Assembly (NCBI GenBank): GCA_017694595.1
Contig: JADIMT010000067.1
Location: 1 to 49,830 of the forward strand
Direction of reading: 5' to 3'
DNA: 49,830 bases
Origin: Candidatus Ornithospirochaeta stercoripullorum
GTDB lineage: Bacteria > Spirochaetota > Spirochaetia > Sphaerochaetales > Sphaerochaetaceae
Part shown: piece after piece, positions 16,692 to 24,776 of the stretch
Position numbering within the stretch: position 1 is the stretch's first letter
Layout of the letters: each line of letters starts with the position of its first letter
Made by a program: the position numbers and the translations under genes
The notes under the pieces: model-generated
Database searches by the model: none
What the model saw: only the letters and a program-made list of their open reading frames with translations
Told to the model about the DNA's origin: nothing

Positions 16692-17911
16692 AACTGCTAT
16701 CACCTGCTGGCAACTATGACAAGCTTGCCACAGCATTCAGCTATGGTGCAGATGCGGCGTACATGGGAATGACAGAGTTCTCATTGCGCCGCAATGCAGG
16801 CAATTTCTCCGCAGAGGAGATAGAAAAAGTACGAGCGCTTAAGGAGAAGACGGGAAAACGCATCTATTGTACGATGAACATCCTCTTCCATCAGCGTGAC
16901 ATGGAACGCATACAGACCATGGCCGATGAAATCCGGTCATGGCCTTTTGACGCTTTCATCATCTCTGATATCGGACTCGTGCCATTCCTGCAAAAGAACT
17001 TTCCAGACAGGGAGATGCATCTCTCTACACAAGCTTCCTCACTCAACTCCGAGAGCGTGAAGATGTACAGAAGCATGGGATTCAAGCGGGTTATCCTCGG
17101 AAGAGAGGCTAGCCTTGATGATATAAAGAGAATCAAGGACGAAGTTCCAGATGTGGAGCTGGAAGCATTTGTTCATGGCGCTATGTGCATGGCCTACTCT
17201 GGACGTTGCATGCTTTCAGCATGTCTCTCTGGCAGAAGCGGAAACCAAGGAGACTGCGCACATACATGCCGCTGGAACTATAAAGTGCACTATGCACTGG
17301 AGGAAGAGGAAAGGCCAGGCCTCTACTACCCTATCAGCGAGCAGGATGGTTATACGACAATCCTCTCTTCCAAGGATTTATGCATGATTGACCATGTGAA
17401 GGAACTGGAAGACGCAGGGCTTTCATCGCTTAAAATCGAAGGCAGAATGAAATCAGTTTATTATGTAGCTGTTGTCACTAGGGCTTATAGGAAAGCTATT
17501 GACAATGCACCTGACTGGGAAAGATACAAAAGAGATCTTTTCGACGTCTCACATAGAGAGTATACGACAGGTTTCTTCTTCTCATCAGGTCCTACTGAGA
17601 CGGAAGCTGATGTCTCGCGTCCTACAAGCTATGGTTATGAGAGAAACTATCTCTTCCTTGGAATCGTGGGAAAGGAAGTTGAGAAAAATACATACGCACT
17701 CGATATCCGTAATCAAATCAAAGCTGAAGGTCTCGAATTCATCGGCCCCGATATGCCACTATTGCAGACAGATGAGATAGTCCTCTTGGATGAGAACATG
17801 AATGAGACTGATAAACTCGACCATGGGCATATAGGGTTTATCAAATCGGAAGTTCCTCTGGAAGAAGGCTGGATCATCAGGAAACTGGCAAATACGCAGA
17901 TTATCAAATAG
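16682..17911 (+). CDS. peptidase U32 family protein (TrhP/YegQ-like tRNA hydroxylation type)
   Basis: This 409-residue protein begins LLSPAGNYDKLATAFSYGAD, the usual U32 opening. It carries the family signature EAFVHGAMCMAYSGRCMLS with the cysteine series continuing in GDCAHTCRW. In E. coli YegQ (TrhP) and relatives this cysteine set holds an iron-sulfur cluster and the protein makes 5-hydroxyuridine in tRNA. A protease role for bacterial U32 members is older and less secure. Length is close to the TrhP type (about 400-450) and not the short RlhA/UbiU forms. It overlaps lon and abuts the next start directly. Confidence 0.82.
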   Translation: MGIELLSPAGNYDKLATAFSYGADAAYMGMTEFSLRRNAGNFSAEEIEKVRALKEKTGKRIYCTMNILFHQRDMERIQTMADEIRSWPFDAFIISDIGLVPFLQKNFPDREMHLSTQASSLNSESVKMYRSMGFKRVILGREASLDDIKRIKDEVPDVELEAFVHGAMCMAYSGRCMLSACLSGRSGNQGDCAHTCRWNYKVHYALEEEERPGLYYPISEQDGYTTILSSKDLCMIDHVKELEDAGLSSLKIEGRMKSVYYVAVVTRAYRKAIDNAPDWERYKRDLFDVSHREYTTGFFFSSGPTETEADVSRPTSYGYERNYLFLGIVGKEVEKNTYALDIRNQIKAEGLEFIGPDMPLLQTDEIVLLDENMNETDKLDHGHIGFIKSEVPLEEGWIIRKLANTQIIK

Positions 17912-18652
17912 ATGGAGTTGAAATTGAAACGATTGATCATGCTTTTACTGACTTCCCTGCTGCTTGCGGGCGCTATCTACGCATACACAGATTCATTCAG
18001 CGAGATGCAATCAGATCCCCTTTTCCTGCAGCTTCTGGATGCTGTAAAGAACGGAAAGAACGCTGAAGAGGCTGATGAAGCGTACACAAGTTACATGCAG
18101 TCAACCGCCAACCCGCTCTATCTGTCCCGTGCAGAATACCATATGGTCAGGTACTATATGGACATGGGAATGAAAGAAGAGGCAGAGGAGCATCTTGAAA
18201 AGCAGAAGGAATTTCTGAGCCTTGTTGATGATTCAGCAAGCGAAGTCGAGCGTTTAGTTGCCCAAGTCGACTCCACATCTTCCGAGTATTATGTTACAAA
18301 AAAGCTTGGAGCAGGTATGGAGAACAACAAGCTGGTTAAAGAGCTTTACAAGAAATACCCAGATGAATTCTATGCCGCGCTACAAGAAGGCTTCCGTCTG
18401 ATTTACGCACCTCCTATCGCTGGAGGTTCCGATAAAAAAGCTCTGAAGATCTTCTCTGATATAGAAAGCAACCAGGAGGGAATATCCCATCTCGATTACT
18501 ACTCGCTGCTTGTTGGCAAAGCAATGGCGCTTTCCGGACTTAAAGAATATGAAGAAAGCGAAGCCTATCTCGACAGGGCTTGTGAGATCTACAGCTTTGA
18601 TGTATCAGTGCCAGAAATCCGCAGCGATAACGCGAAAGGATTGAAGAAATAA
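17912..18652 (+). CDS. secreted helical-repeat (TPR-like) protein, function unknown
   Basis: This 246-residue protein has a cleavable signal peptide (basic start, LLLTSLLLAGAIYA, likely cut before YTDSF). The mature part is alpha-helical and acidic, with TPR-like pairs such as LYLSRAEYHMVRYYMDMGMKEEAEEHLE and the C-terminal ALSGLKEYEESEAYLDRACEIY. It should be a periplasmic scaffold or adaptor. The start codon follows the previous stop with no gap. The next gene, a glycosyltransferase, begins 10 bp after the stop, so a role in envelope glycan assembly is a guess from context. Confidence 0.6.
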   Translation: MELKLKRLIMLLLTSLLLAGAIYAYTDSFSEMQSDPLFLQLLDAVKNGKNAEEADEAYTSYMQSTANPLYLSRAEYHMVRYYMDMGMKEEAEEHLEKQKEFLSLVDDSASEVERLVAQVDSTSSEYYVTKKLGAGMENNKLVKELYKKYPDEFYAALQEGFRLIYAPPIAGGSDKKALKIFSDIESNQEGISHLDYYSLLVGKAMALSGLKEYEESEAYLDRACEIYSFDVSVPEIRSDNAKGLKK

Positions 18653-18662
18653 GGAACAACCA

Positions 18663-19808
18663 ATGGAACTATACCTTCGGATATTTGCACCAATAATGCT
18701 TTTCATCGGGATCTACGCCATAGTGACGACACTCCTGAATCTCCGACATTTCAGAAAACTCGGCAATGTTGAAGATAAAACCGAAGGTCCGCTTATCTCT
18801 ATCGTCATTCCTGCCAGAAATGAAGAAGCAACGCTTGGAAGACTTCTCGATTCCCTGATCAAGCAGACATACAGCAATATCGAAATCCTTGTCATCAATG
18901 ATCAGAGCAGCGACAGGACGGGAGATATCATCGAAGAGTATGTGAGAAAAGACCCGAGAATCCATGGCTACTCCACCGACAAAGAGAAGAAGCTTAACAA
19001 CAATGGCAAGATAAACGCTCTCCTGCAGCTTATTCCACATGCAACTGGAGAGTACATCATAACCACGGATGCAGATACTGAACACTCGACAGACTGCGTT
19101 GCACACGCCTACTCTGTCATCAGTGGTCATAATCTCGACATCATCTCGGGATTCCCTACAGAGAAGTGTCCAAGCTTCTGGGGGCTGGTCAGCATCTCTG
19201 CCATGATGTTCACAGATATCCTCATTCCGCATTTCCTTGTCTACAGATTCCCCATTCCATCAGCCTCTTTTGCCATCGGGCAATTCATCATGATGAAGAG
19301 AGAATCCTATATTGATTGCGGAGGTTACTCAGCAATAAAAGGGACTATATGCGATGATGTCGGCATAGTGAGGCTGTTTGTGAGAAAGAAGAAGCGCTAT
19401 GCGTTCATCTCTATAGCGAACTACGTGACATGCCACATGTATGGCAGTGCAAAAGAAGCGTTCCTGGGAATAGAAAGATCAATTGCAGGAGTCTTCCCTC
19501 CCAAAGTGACAATCATCCCTATAACCATCCTGCTTGCCATAGCTGTGCTTCATCTGGGGCTTTCCCCAATTCTTGCGCTTCTCTTCCTCGCTTTCAATGG
19601 AGCGGTCTCTGAATTCTGGATCCTGTTAGCAGGAATAGCTTTCTTCTTCATAGCATGGTACATCGGATGCAGAGCAGCGAACTGGAGAAAGAGAATCTCG
19701 ACAGCAGGTTCGTTAACGCTGATAGAAATCGCTGCAATGTATATCCACGGGCTCTACAAGGAGCTCTCAGGAAAAGGATTTGAGTGGAAAGGGAGAAATG
19801 TCAAATGA
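18663..19808 (+). CDS. membrane glycosyltransferase family 2
   Basis: This 381-residue protein has an N-terminal membrane segment (about 5-25), a GT2 catalytic domain and two or three C-terminal membrane segments (about 275-340). Catalytic motifs are SIVIPARNEEATLGRLLDSL, EILVINDQSSDRTGD and the metal-binding TTDADTEH. It resembles membrane GT2 enzymes of the CrtQ type, which pass sugars to lipid acceptors. Acceptor and sugar cannot be read from sequence. It is placed between two exported proteins, and its stop overlaps the next start (ATGA). This suggests a shared cell-surface task. Confidence 0.8.
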   Translation: MELYLRIFAPIMLFIGIYAIVTTLLNLRHFRKLGNVEDKTEGPLISIVIPARNEEATLGRLLDSLIKQTYSNIEILVINDQSSDRTGDIIEEYVRKDPRIHGYSTDKEKKLNNNGKINALLQLIPHATGEYIITTDADTEHSTDCVAHAYSVISGHNLDIISGFPTEKCPSFWGLVSISAMMFTDILIPHFLVYRFPIPSASFAIGQFIMMKRESYIDCGGYSAIKGTICDDVGIVRLFVRKKKRYAFISIANYVTCHMYGSAKEAFLGIERSIAGVFPPKVTIIPITILLAIAVLHLGLSPILALLFLAFNGAVSEFWILLAGIAFFFIAWYIGCRAANWRKRISTAGSLTLIEIAAMYIHGLYKELSGKGFEWKGRNVK

Positions 19809-21529
19809 GAAGGATCTTGATGTCATTGTTAATCTGCTCTGCGCTTGTGTCCCTTGCAGCCACTCCATCCCAAAGTGATTTCATTCCTCTTTCTTCTCAG
19901 TTCTACAGCGAGTTCGACACTTTGATGACAGCCATCGGCAAGGAAGTGAATATGACTCGCCCATATACATATGGAGAAGCGGGAAGGATGGTTGATTCCA
20001 TCGATCCATATTCTCTGAAACCAGCAGAGAAGAGGATCTACGATTACCTGCAAGAGGAAACAGAGGTCCTTGCCAGCGATGAGAAAGTATTCACATTTGA
20101 TGCTTTCATGACGATACAGCCGGAAATATATCTTCACAGCAATCCAGAAATCTTCAGAGATCCAATTGAAGAGACAGAGGACCAGAAACTAATCTACACA
20201 TATCAGAACAGAGACAAATACATGCTCTGGGACAGGGAGAAGCCACACCTTCTCGATGCGGACCTCTCGCTCTCAGTGAAAGACAGAGTAACACTGCTTT
20301 TCCGCGTGCCTGTCACTAACACAGTGCATACTGGCGTGCCGTCCGGTTCCAGCATATTCATGACAAACATCCCATTCCTGGCGTCTCCTCTTGATCTAAC
20401 AGCAGATGTCATCCAGGATTTCTCGATGAATTTCCCATATCGCGCATACATAAGCATTGCGGACAGCTGGTACAGCATCCAGATTGGAAGGGAACAGCTG
20501 AATTACGGAGCGGGAATTACAGGAAACTTCGTCATAGATTCCTCCCTGCCCTACCATAACGCGCTATCGCTCTCATTCTTCTCAGAGACATTCAAATACA
20601 CATTCCTGCTTTCATTCTTCCCGCATCCCTCACAGTACATCGTGACAGATAGTGCGCAGGATGGAAACATGCATGATACTGACTTGGTCTTTGACCAGAA
20701 CAAGAATGCTTTCACAGGAACAAAGATGTTCATGTCTCACCGTTTCGACTGGACGATGGGAAATGGCAGGCACAGAATGGCTATAACAGAAGGCATCATG
20801 TACCAAAATGACAAAGGCTTCCTGGATCTGCAGATACTGAATCCAATGATGTTCTTCCACAATATGTATATCGCAGGCAACTCCAATTCAATCCTCCAAG
20901 TCGAATGGGACATGGTACTGGCAAAGGGCATAAAGCAACATCTAGCACTCGCCATCGATGATTTCAACATACCATTTGAAGGTGAGGATGGCAGCAAACC
21001 AAGACCAAATGCTGTCGGATTGCAATATGGCATAAACACATCGCATGCGCTTGGCGATGGATTTATAGAGGGAGAGGCGGAAGTGACTTACATAAGTCCC
21101 TACTTCTACCTCAGAGACGGGAAGCTCGCCTCTGATTATCCTCTCGATTTCGTCGTCGCTATCAGGAACCAGAGATCAGGAGAAGGTGTATACGATTTGT
21201 ACTCAATCGGATATCCGAACGGCGGAGATCAGACTATCGCTCATATAGCCATCTCTTACAAAGTGCCTTTCAGCTATTCAGCCAAGCTCACTGGTGAGTA
21301 TCGCATGTTCGGAAAGAACAACCTCATGACAAAGTATGACTCAGAGGAAAGCGAGAACGCTGTGATGAGCCATATGCTCACTATTCGTGGCGAAGGCAGT
21401 TACTTCATCATGGAGAATCTGGAGATCATGGCAGGACTAGAAGGCAGGATGATTTTCGCATTTGACAACATAAAAGATAATTTCTGTTCAGATGTGCTTT
21501 TCTCGATAGGCATGAAGTACACGCTCTGA
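19805..21529 (+). CDS. predicted outer-membrane beta-barrel protein
   Basis: This 574-residue protein has a signal peptide (MRRILMSLLICSALVSLAA). A long mature region follows, with alternating polar and aromatic residues typical of beta strands (WYSIQIGREQLNYGAGI, YTFLLSFFPHPSQYI, KYTLL-type end). The general look, including the GREQ-x-x-x-GAGITGNFVID stretch, recalls Wzi-like capsule assembly barrels, but the match is by eye. The start is ATG 19805, overlapping the glycosyltransferase stop. It is the last gene of the lon-to-barrel run; no terminator is evident after it. Confidence 0.6.
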   Translation: MRRILMSLLICSALVSLAATPSQSDFIPLSSQFYSEFDTLMTAIGKEVNMTRPYTYGEAGRMVDSIDPYSLKPAEKRIYDYLQEETEVLASDEKVFTFDAFMTIQPEIYLHSNPEIFRDPIEETEDQKLIYTYQNRDKYMLWDREKPHLLDADLSLSVKDRVTLLFRVPVTNTVHTGVPSGSSIFMTNIPFLASPLDLTADVIQDFSMNFPYRAYISIADSWYSIQIGREQLNYGAGITGNFVIDSSLPYHNALSLSFFSETFKYTFLLSFFPHPSQYIVTDSAQDGNMHDTDLVFDQNKNAFTGTKMFMSHRFDWTMGNGRHRMAITEGIMYQNDKGFLDLQILNPMMFFHNMYIAGNSNSILQVEWDMVLAKGIKQHLALAIDDFNIPFEGEDGSKPRPNAVGLQYGINTSHALGDGFIEGEAEVTYISPYFYLRDGKLASDYPLDFVVAIRNQRSGEGVYDLYSIGYPNGGDQTIAHIAISYKVPFSYSAKLTGEYRMFGKNNLMTKYDSEESENAVMSHMLTIRGEGSYFIMENLEIMAGLEGRMIFAFDNIKDNFCSDVLFSIGMKYTL

Positions 21530-21561
21530 TGGCAAAATTTAGTCAATGAATATAGTTTCCT

Positions 21562-21590
21562 GTTGAAATTTCAACTCTTCATGATAGAAT
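21562..21590 (+). promoter_or_regulatory. promoter and palindromic operator of the histone-like gene
   Basis: TTGAAA (21563-21568) and TAGAAT (21585-21590) are 16 bp apart. The -35 box lies inside a perfect 14-bp palindrome, GTTGAAATTTCAAC (21562-21575), a plausible repressor site. Transcription would start near 21597, giving a leader of about 20 bases that contains the ribosome-binding site. Confidence 0.6.
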
Positions 21591-21616
21591 TCCTTTAATA
21601 ATGGAGGTAGGAGATA

Positions 21617-21796
21617 ATGTCATTACATGAAGAGTTAGTCGCTCAGTTCCAGACCTATATTGCAGAAAGCACGCGTTTCGAGGAGAAAGGTATAAAGGCC
21701 TCCGCAGCAAGAGCGCGTAAAGCTCTAGCTGAAATCTCAAAGCTATGCAAAGAGAGAAGAAAGGAAATACAGGACTCAAAAACAGCGGAAGACTGA
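21617..21796 (+). CDS. small histone H1-like (Hc1-like) DNA-binding protein
   Basis: This 59-residue gene is translated from ATG 21617 after a strong GGAGGTAGGAG ribosome-binding site. The core KASAARARKALAEISKLCKE is followed by RRKEIQ. It matches the pattern of short bacterial histone H1/Hc1-like proteins (GNKAAAxRARKAxxEIxKLxKExRKE), though GIKASAARAR differs slightly from GNKAAA. It is rich in lysine, arginine and alanine and strongly helical, as expected of a nucleoid protein. It has its own promoter and terminator, so it is a single-gene unit. A cysteine at residue 44 is unusual for a small basic DNA-binding protein. Confidence 0.75.
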   Translation: MSLHEELVAQFQTYIAESTRFEEKGIKASAARARKALAEISKLCKERRKEIQDSKTAED

Positions 21797-21800
21797 GATG

Positions 21801-21829
21801 AGACGACTGCCAAAGTCGTCTTTATTTTT
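21801..21829 (+). terminator. Rho-independent terminator of the histone-like gene
   Basis: AGACGACT (21801-21808) pairs with AGTCGTCT (21814-21821) around GCCAA, followed by TTATTTTT. It begins 5 bp after the stop codon. Confidence 0.9.
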
Positions 21830-21961
21830 CCGCTTTCATCGCAAAAATCCTAGCCATTATCATACGAGATTGCTATTATTGCTTGGAACCTTAAAAAACT
21901 TAAAAAAAACAAGGGGCTGGCATAGCCAGAGAATTTTCATGGAATAAAGGAACAGTAAGAG

Positions 21962-23311
21962 ATGGACAAGAAGCTGACAAACGAGTGGTTCATCGGGAGA
22001 CAGAATGACTTTGAGTCATCTGCCAGAAGTTATCCTAGGAAGTTCCCATTCGCTCTTAGCAAGGCGAAAGGATCTTGGGTTGAGGATGTTGAAGGAAACA
22101 GATACCTGGACTTCCTCTGCGGAGCCGGGACATTAGCATTGGGCCACAATGACGAGGAGGTCAGCAAAGCTATGATTGATCTCATCTCTTCTGGCGCGCC
22201 TTTGCACACACTGGATCTGACAACACCAGCAAAAGACAAATTCGTAGAGTCGATTTTCTCGATTCTTCCCGCACAAATGCAAGGCAATGTCAAAATACAA
22301 TTCTGCTCTCCTTCTGGAACTGACGCAACCGATGCTGCAATAAAGCTGTGCAAGACCGCAACTGGCAGAGGCACAGTAATAGCATTCAGCGGTGGTTATC
22401 ATGGGATGGGCCACGGTGCCATGGCACTGACAGGCAATCTTGCAGCGAAATCAAAAGTCCAGAACCTGATGCCCGGTGTGCAATTCATGCCATACCCCTA
22501 CTCTTACCGTTGTCCATTCGGACTAGGCGGAGAAGCAGGAACGGCTGCGGCTTCAGCATACTTCGAACGTACGCTCAAAGATCCAGAAAGCGGGATTCCA
22601 CGCCCAGCTGCTGTAATCATAGAGCCAATACAGGGCGAAGGCGGTGTCATCCCAGCTCCTGCCTCATTCCTGCAGACTGTACGCCGTGTCACAGAGGAGC
22701 TTGGTATCCCGCTCATCGCAGACGAAATTCAATGCGGAATGGGCAGAAGCGGCAATGTCTTCGCTTTCGAAGAAAGCGGCATTATACCAGATGTGATTCT
22801 GATGAGCAAAGCAATCGGCGGCAGCCAGCCAATGAGTGTCGTTGTCTACAAGAAGGATCTCGACAAATGGACTGCAGGAGCGCATGCTGGAACATTCAGA
22901 GGAAATCAGCTTGCAATGGTTGCAGGCACTGTCGTCATAAACCGTATATCTCAGCCTGAATTCCTTTCCGAAGTAAGACGCAAAGGAGCGAGAATCAAGA
23001 ATGCACTGCTTGAATTGCAGAAGGATGTGAGAATCATCGGAGATGTACGCGGACGAGGCTTGATGCTTGGCATTGAGTTTATCGATCCGAACGGAGAGAA
23101 GGATATCATGGGACATCCTGAAGCTTCCGGAACGATCGCAGCTGAGGTTCAGAAACGCTGTTTCAATAAGCATCTTGTCATGGAAAAGGGAGGCAGAAAC
23201 GGCAGCGTAATGAGATGTCTCTGCGCGTTGACTGTAAGTGACAGCGAAATCGATACAATGCTGGACATCTTTTCAGCAGTGGTGAGGGAGATTGATAGTG
23301 AACTCCACTGA
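21962..23311 (+). CDS. dat: L-2,4-diaminobutyrate:2-oxoglutarate aminotransferase
   Basis: This 449-residue class III PLP aminotransferase starts with the Dat-type ESSARSYPRKFPFALSKAKG. FLCGAGTLALGHNDEEV, FCSPSGTDATDAAIKL, IADEIQCGMGRSG and the PLP-lysine region VILMSKAIGGSQP follow. Dat makes 2,4-diaminobutyrate from aspartate semialdehyde with glutamate as donor. The next gene encodes the matching decarboxylase, as in Acinetobacter dat-ddc, which argues against a GABA or ornithine aminotransferase. AAAGGA lies upstream of the ATG. The 132 bp before it hold a short CTGGC/GCCAG hairpin near 21927 and no recognised riboswitch. The overlap with the next gene is 14 bp. Confidence 0.88.
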   Translation: MDKKLTNEWFIGRQNDFESSARSYPRKFPFALSKAKGSWVEDVEGNRYLDFLCGAGTLALGHNDEEVSKAMIDLISSGAPLHTLDLTTPAKDKFVESIFSILPAQMQGNVKIQFCSPSGTDATDAAIKLCKTATGRGTVIAFSGGYHGMGHGAMALTGNLAAKSKVQNLMPGVQFMPYPYSYRCPFGLGGEAGTAAASAYFERTLKDPESGIPRPAAVIIEPIQGEGGVIPAPASFLQTVRRVTEELGIPLIADEIQCGMGRSGNVFAFEESGIIPDVILMSKAIGGSQPMSVVVYKKDLDKWTAGAHAGTFRGNQLAMVAGTVVINRISQPEFLSEVRRKGARIKNALLELQKDVRIIGDVRGRGLMLGIEFIDPNGEKDIMGHPEASGTIAAEVQKRCFNKHLVMEKGGRNGSVMRCLCALTVSDSEIDTMLDIFSAVVREIDSELH

Positions 23312-24734
23312 TATTACTGTGCTCTCATCGCAGAAGGAAGCGAAAGAAACTTTCAGAGAAATGATATCGGAGACAGTGGATGCCATCCTTGAGACAATCG
23401 TGGATGACAATGCTTTCTCAGGCATTGATCCATATACGCTCAGAAAGGAAATAGAAGCTCTTCCGTTGCTGCCTGAAGCTGGAGATAGCTGGCAGAACGT
23501 CTTCTCATCACTGAAGGCGACAATACTTCCCAACCTGCTAAGGACATGGTCTCCATGCTACATGCCACATCTGCACTCACCTGCGCTGATTGAGTCGATT
23601 GCTGCAGAGCTTATCATCGCAGCATTCAACCAGTCGATGGATAGCTGGGACCAAGGGCCTGCCGCCACAGAACTGGAAGTGAAAATCATCAACGAACTCT
23701 GTACTCTCTTCGGTTACAGCGATGGTGACGGCACATTCACATCGGGTGGAAGCCAATCGAATATCTCTGCCCTGGTTGCTCTCCGCGACAAATATCTCCT
23801 TGAAAAAGGATGGGATGTGAAGAAGCATGGACTTCCTGATGATTGGAGAAAATTCAGAATCTACACATCGTCCATCTCGCACTTCTCCTTCGACAAAGGT
23901 TCACACATGGCAGGACTGGGATATGATGCAGTCGTGAAGTTGCCTGTCGATGGAAAAATGAGAATTGATATAAAGGAAGCTGAGAGAATCATCAGCGATG
24001 ATTACAACGCGGGACTGAAGCCTTTCCTGATTGTGGCGACTATCGGAACAACTGATTTCGGAAGCATCGATCAGGTTGATGAACTGAGAAGGATTGCCGA
24101 TGAATATGGCGCATATCTGCATGCAGACGCAGCATACGGCTCTGGTGCGATCCTCTCTTCATACTCATCAAGACTTGGCAACCTCTCGCTTGCCGATTCA
24201 ATCACAGTAGATTTCCATAAGATGTTTCTCCTGCCTATCAGCTGCAGCGCACTGTTAGTAAAGGACAAGAGCACATTAGAGACATTCCAGCTCCACGCTG
24301 ACTATCTGAATAGAGAGGAAGATGAAGAGGAAGGATATATAAATCTAGTGGGCAAGTCGATGCAGACAACAAGACGCTTTGATGCGCTCAAAGTCTACAT
24401 TTCCTTCCGCATGAGGGGACGGAGAGGCATGAAGCTCATCATGGACAAAGTGATTGAGAATGCTGAGTACTTCTATTCGAGAGTCTCCAGCGACAGCGCT
24501 TTTATCGCGCCATGCCCGCCTTCACTCAGTTCTGTTGTCTTCGCCTCCAATAAAGGCGATGAAACGAACAAAGCTATCAGGAAAGCATTGATGAAGGAAG
24601 GCATAATCATAGGCCAGACAGTGCTTGGTGATAAAGTAATGCTGAAATTCACACTCCTCAATCCACAGTTGACTCACGGGCATCTAGATCAGATTCTCTG
24701 GAGAATCAAAGAGCTGGCAGAGACACTTCAATAA
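23298..24734 (+). CDS. ddc: L-2,4-diaminobutyrate decarboxylase
   Basis: This 478-residue group II PLP decarboxylase has TWSPCYMPHLHSPALIESIAAE, FTSGGSQSNISAL, HADAAYGSGA and the PLP-lysine motif TVDFHKMFLLPISC. With Dat it would yield 1,3-diaminopropane, a precursor or relative of norspermidine-type polyamines. The GTG at 23298 is chosen because GAGGGAG lies seven bases before it; a TTG at 23292 is too close to that site. The gene overlaps dat by 14 bp and is followed by a terminator hairpin. No carboxynorspermidine genes are adjacent, so diaminopropane itself may be the end product here. Confidence 0.88.
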   Translation: MNSTDITVLSSQKEAKETFREMISETVDAILETIVDDNAFSGIDPYTLRKEIEALPLLPEAGDSWQNVFSSLKATILPNLLRTWSPCYMPHLHSPALIESIAAELIIAAFNQSMDSWDQGPAATELEVKIINELCTLFGYSDGDGTFTSGGSQSNISALVALRDKYLLEKGWDVKKHGLPDDWRKFRIYTSSISHFSFDKGSHMAGLGYDAVVKLPVDGKMRIDIKEAERIISDDYNAGLKPFLIVATIGTTDFGSIDQVDELRRIADEYGAYLHADAAYGSGAILSSYSSRLGNLSLADSITVDFHKMFLLPISCSALLVKDKSTLETFQLHADYLNREEDEEEGYINLVGKSMQTTRRFDALKVYISFRMRGRRGMKLIMDKVIENAEYFYSRVSSDSAFIAPCPPSLSSVVFASNKGDETNKAIRKALMKEGIIIGQTVLGDKVMLKFTLLNPQLTHGHLDQILWRIKELAETLQ

Positions 24735-24743
24735 TCGGAGCAT

Positions 24744-24776
24744 GGAGCCGGCAAAGCACCGGCTCCTTCTCTTCTC
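24744..24776 (+). terminator. terminator hairpin after dat-ddc
   Basis: GGAGCCGG (24744-24751) pairs with CCGGCTCC (24759-24766), followed by a pyrimidine stretch TTCTCTTCTC rather than a pure T run. It lies between the stop of ddc and the convergent stop of valS. Confidence 0.65.

Noticed and set aside
21830-21961. Possible riboswitch upstream of dat
   Set aside because: Only a 5-bp hairpin (CTGGC/GCCAG) is visible; no known aptamer sequence was recognised.
22348-22959. 203-codon plus-strand frame inside dat
   Set aside because: It is out of frame with the aminotransferase; composition rich in Arg, Cys and His typical of a shifted frame.
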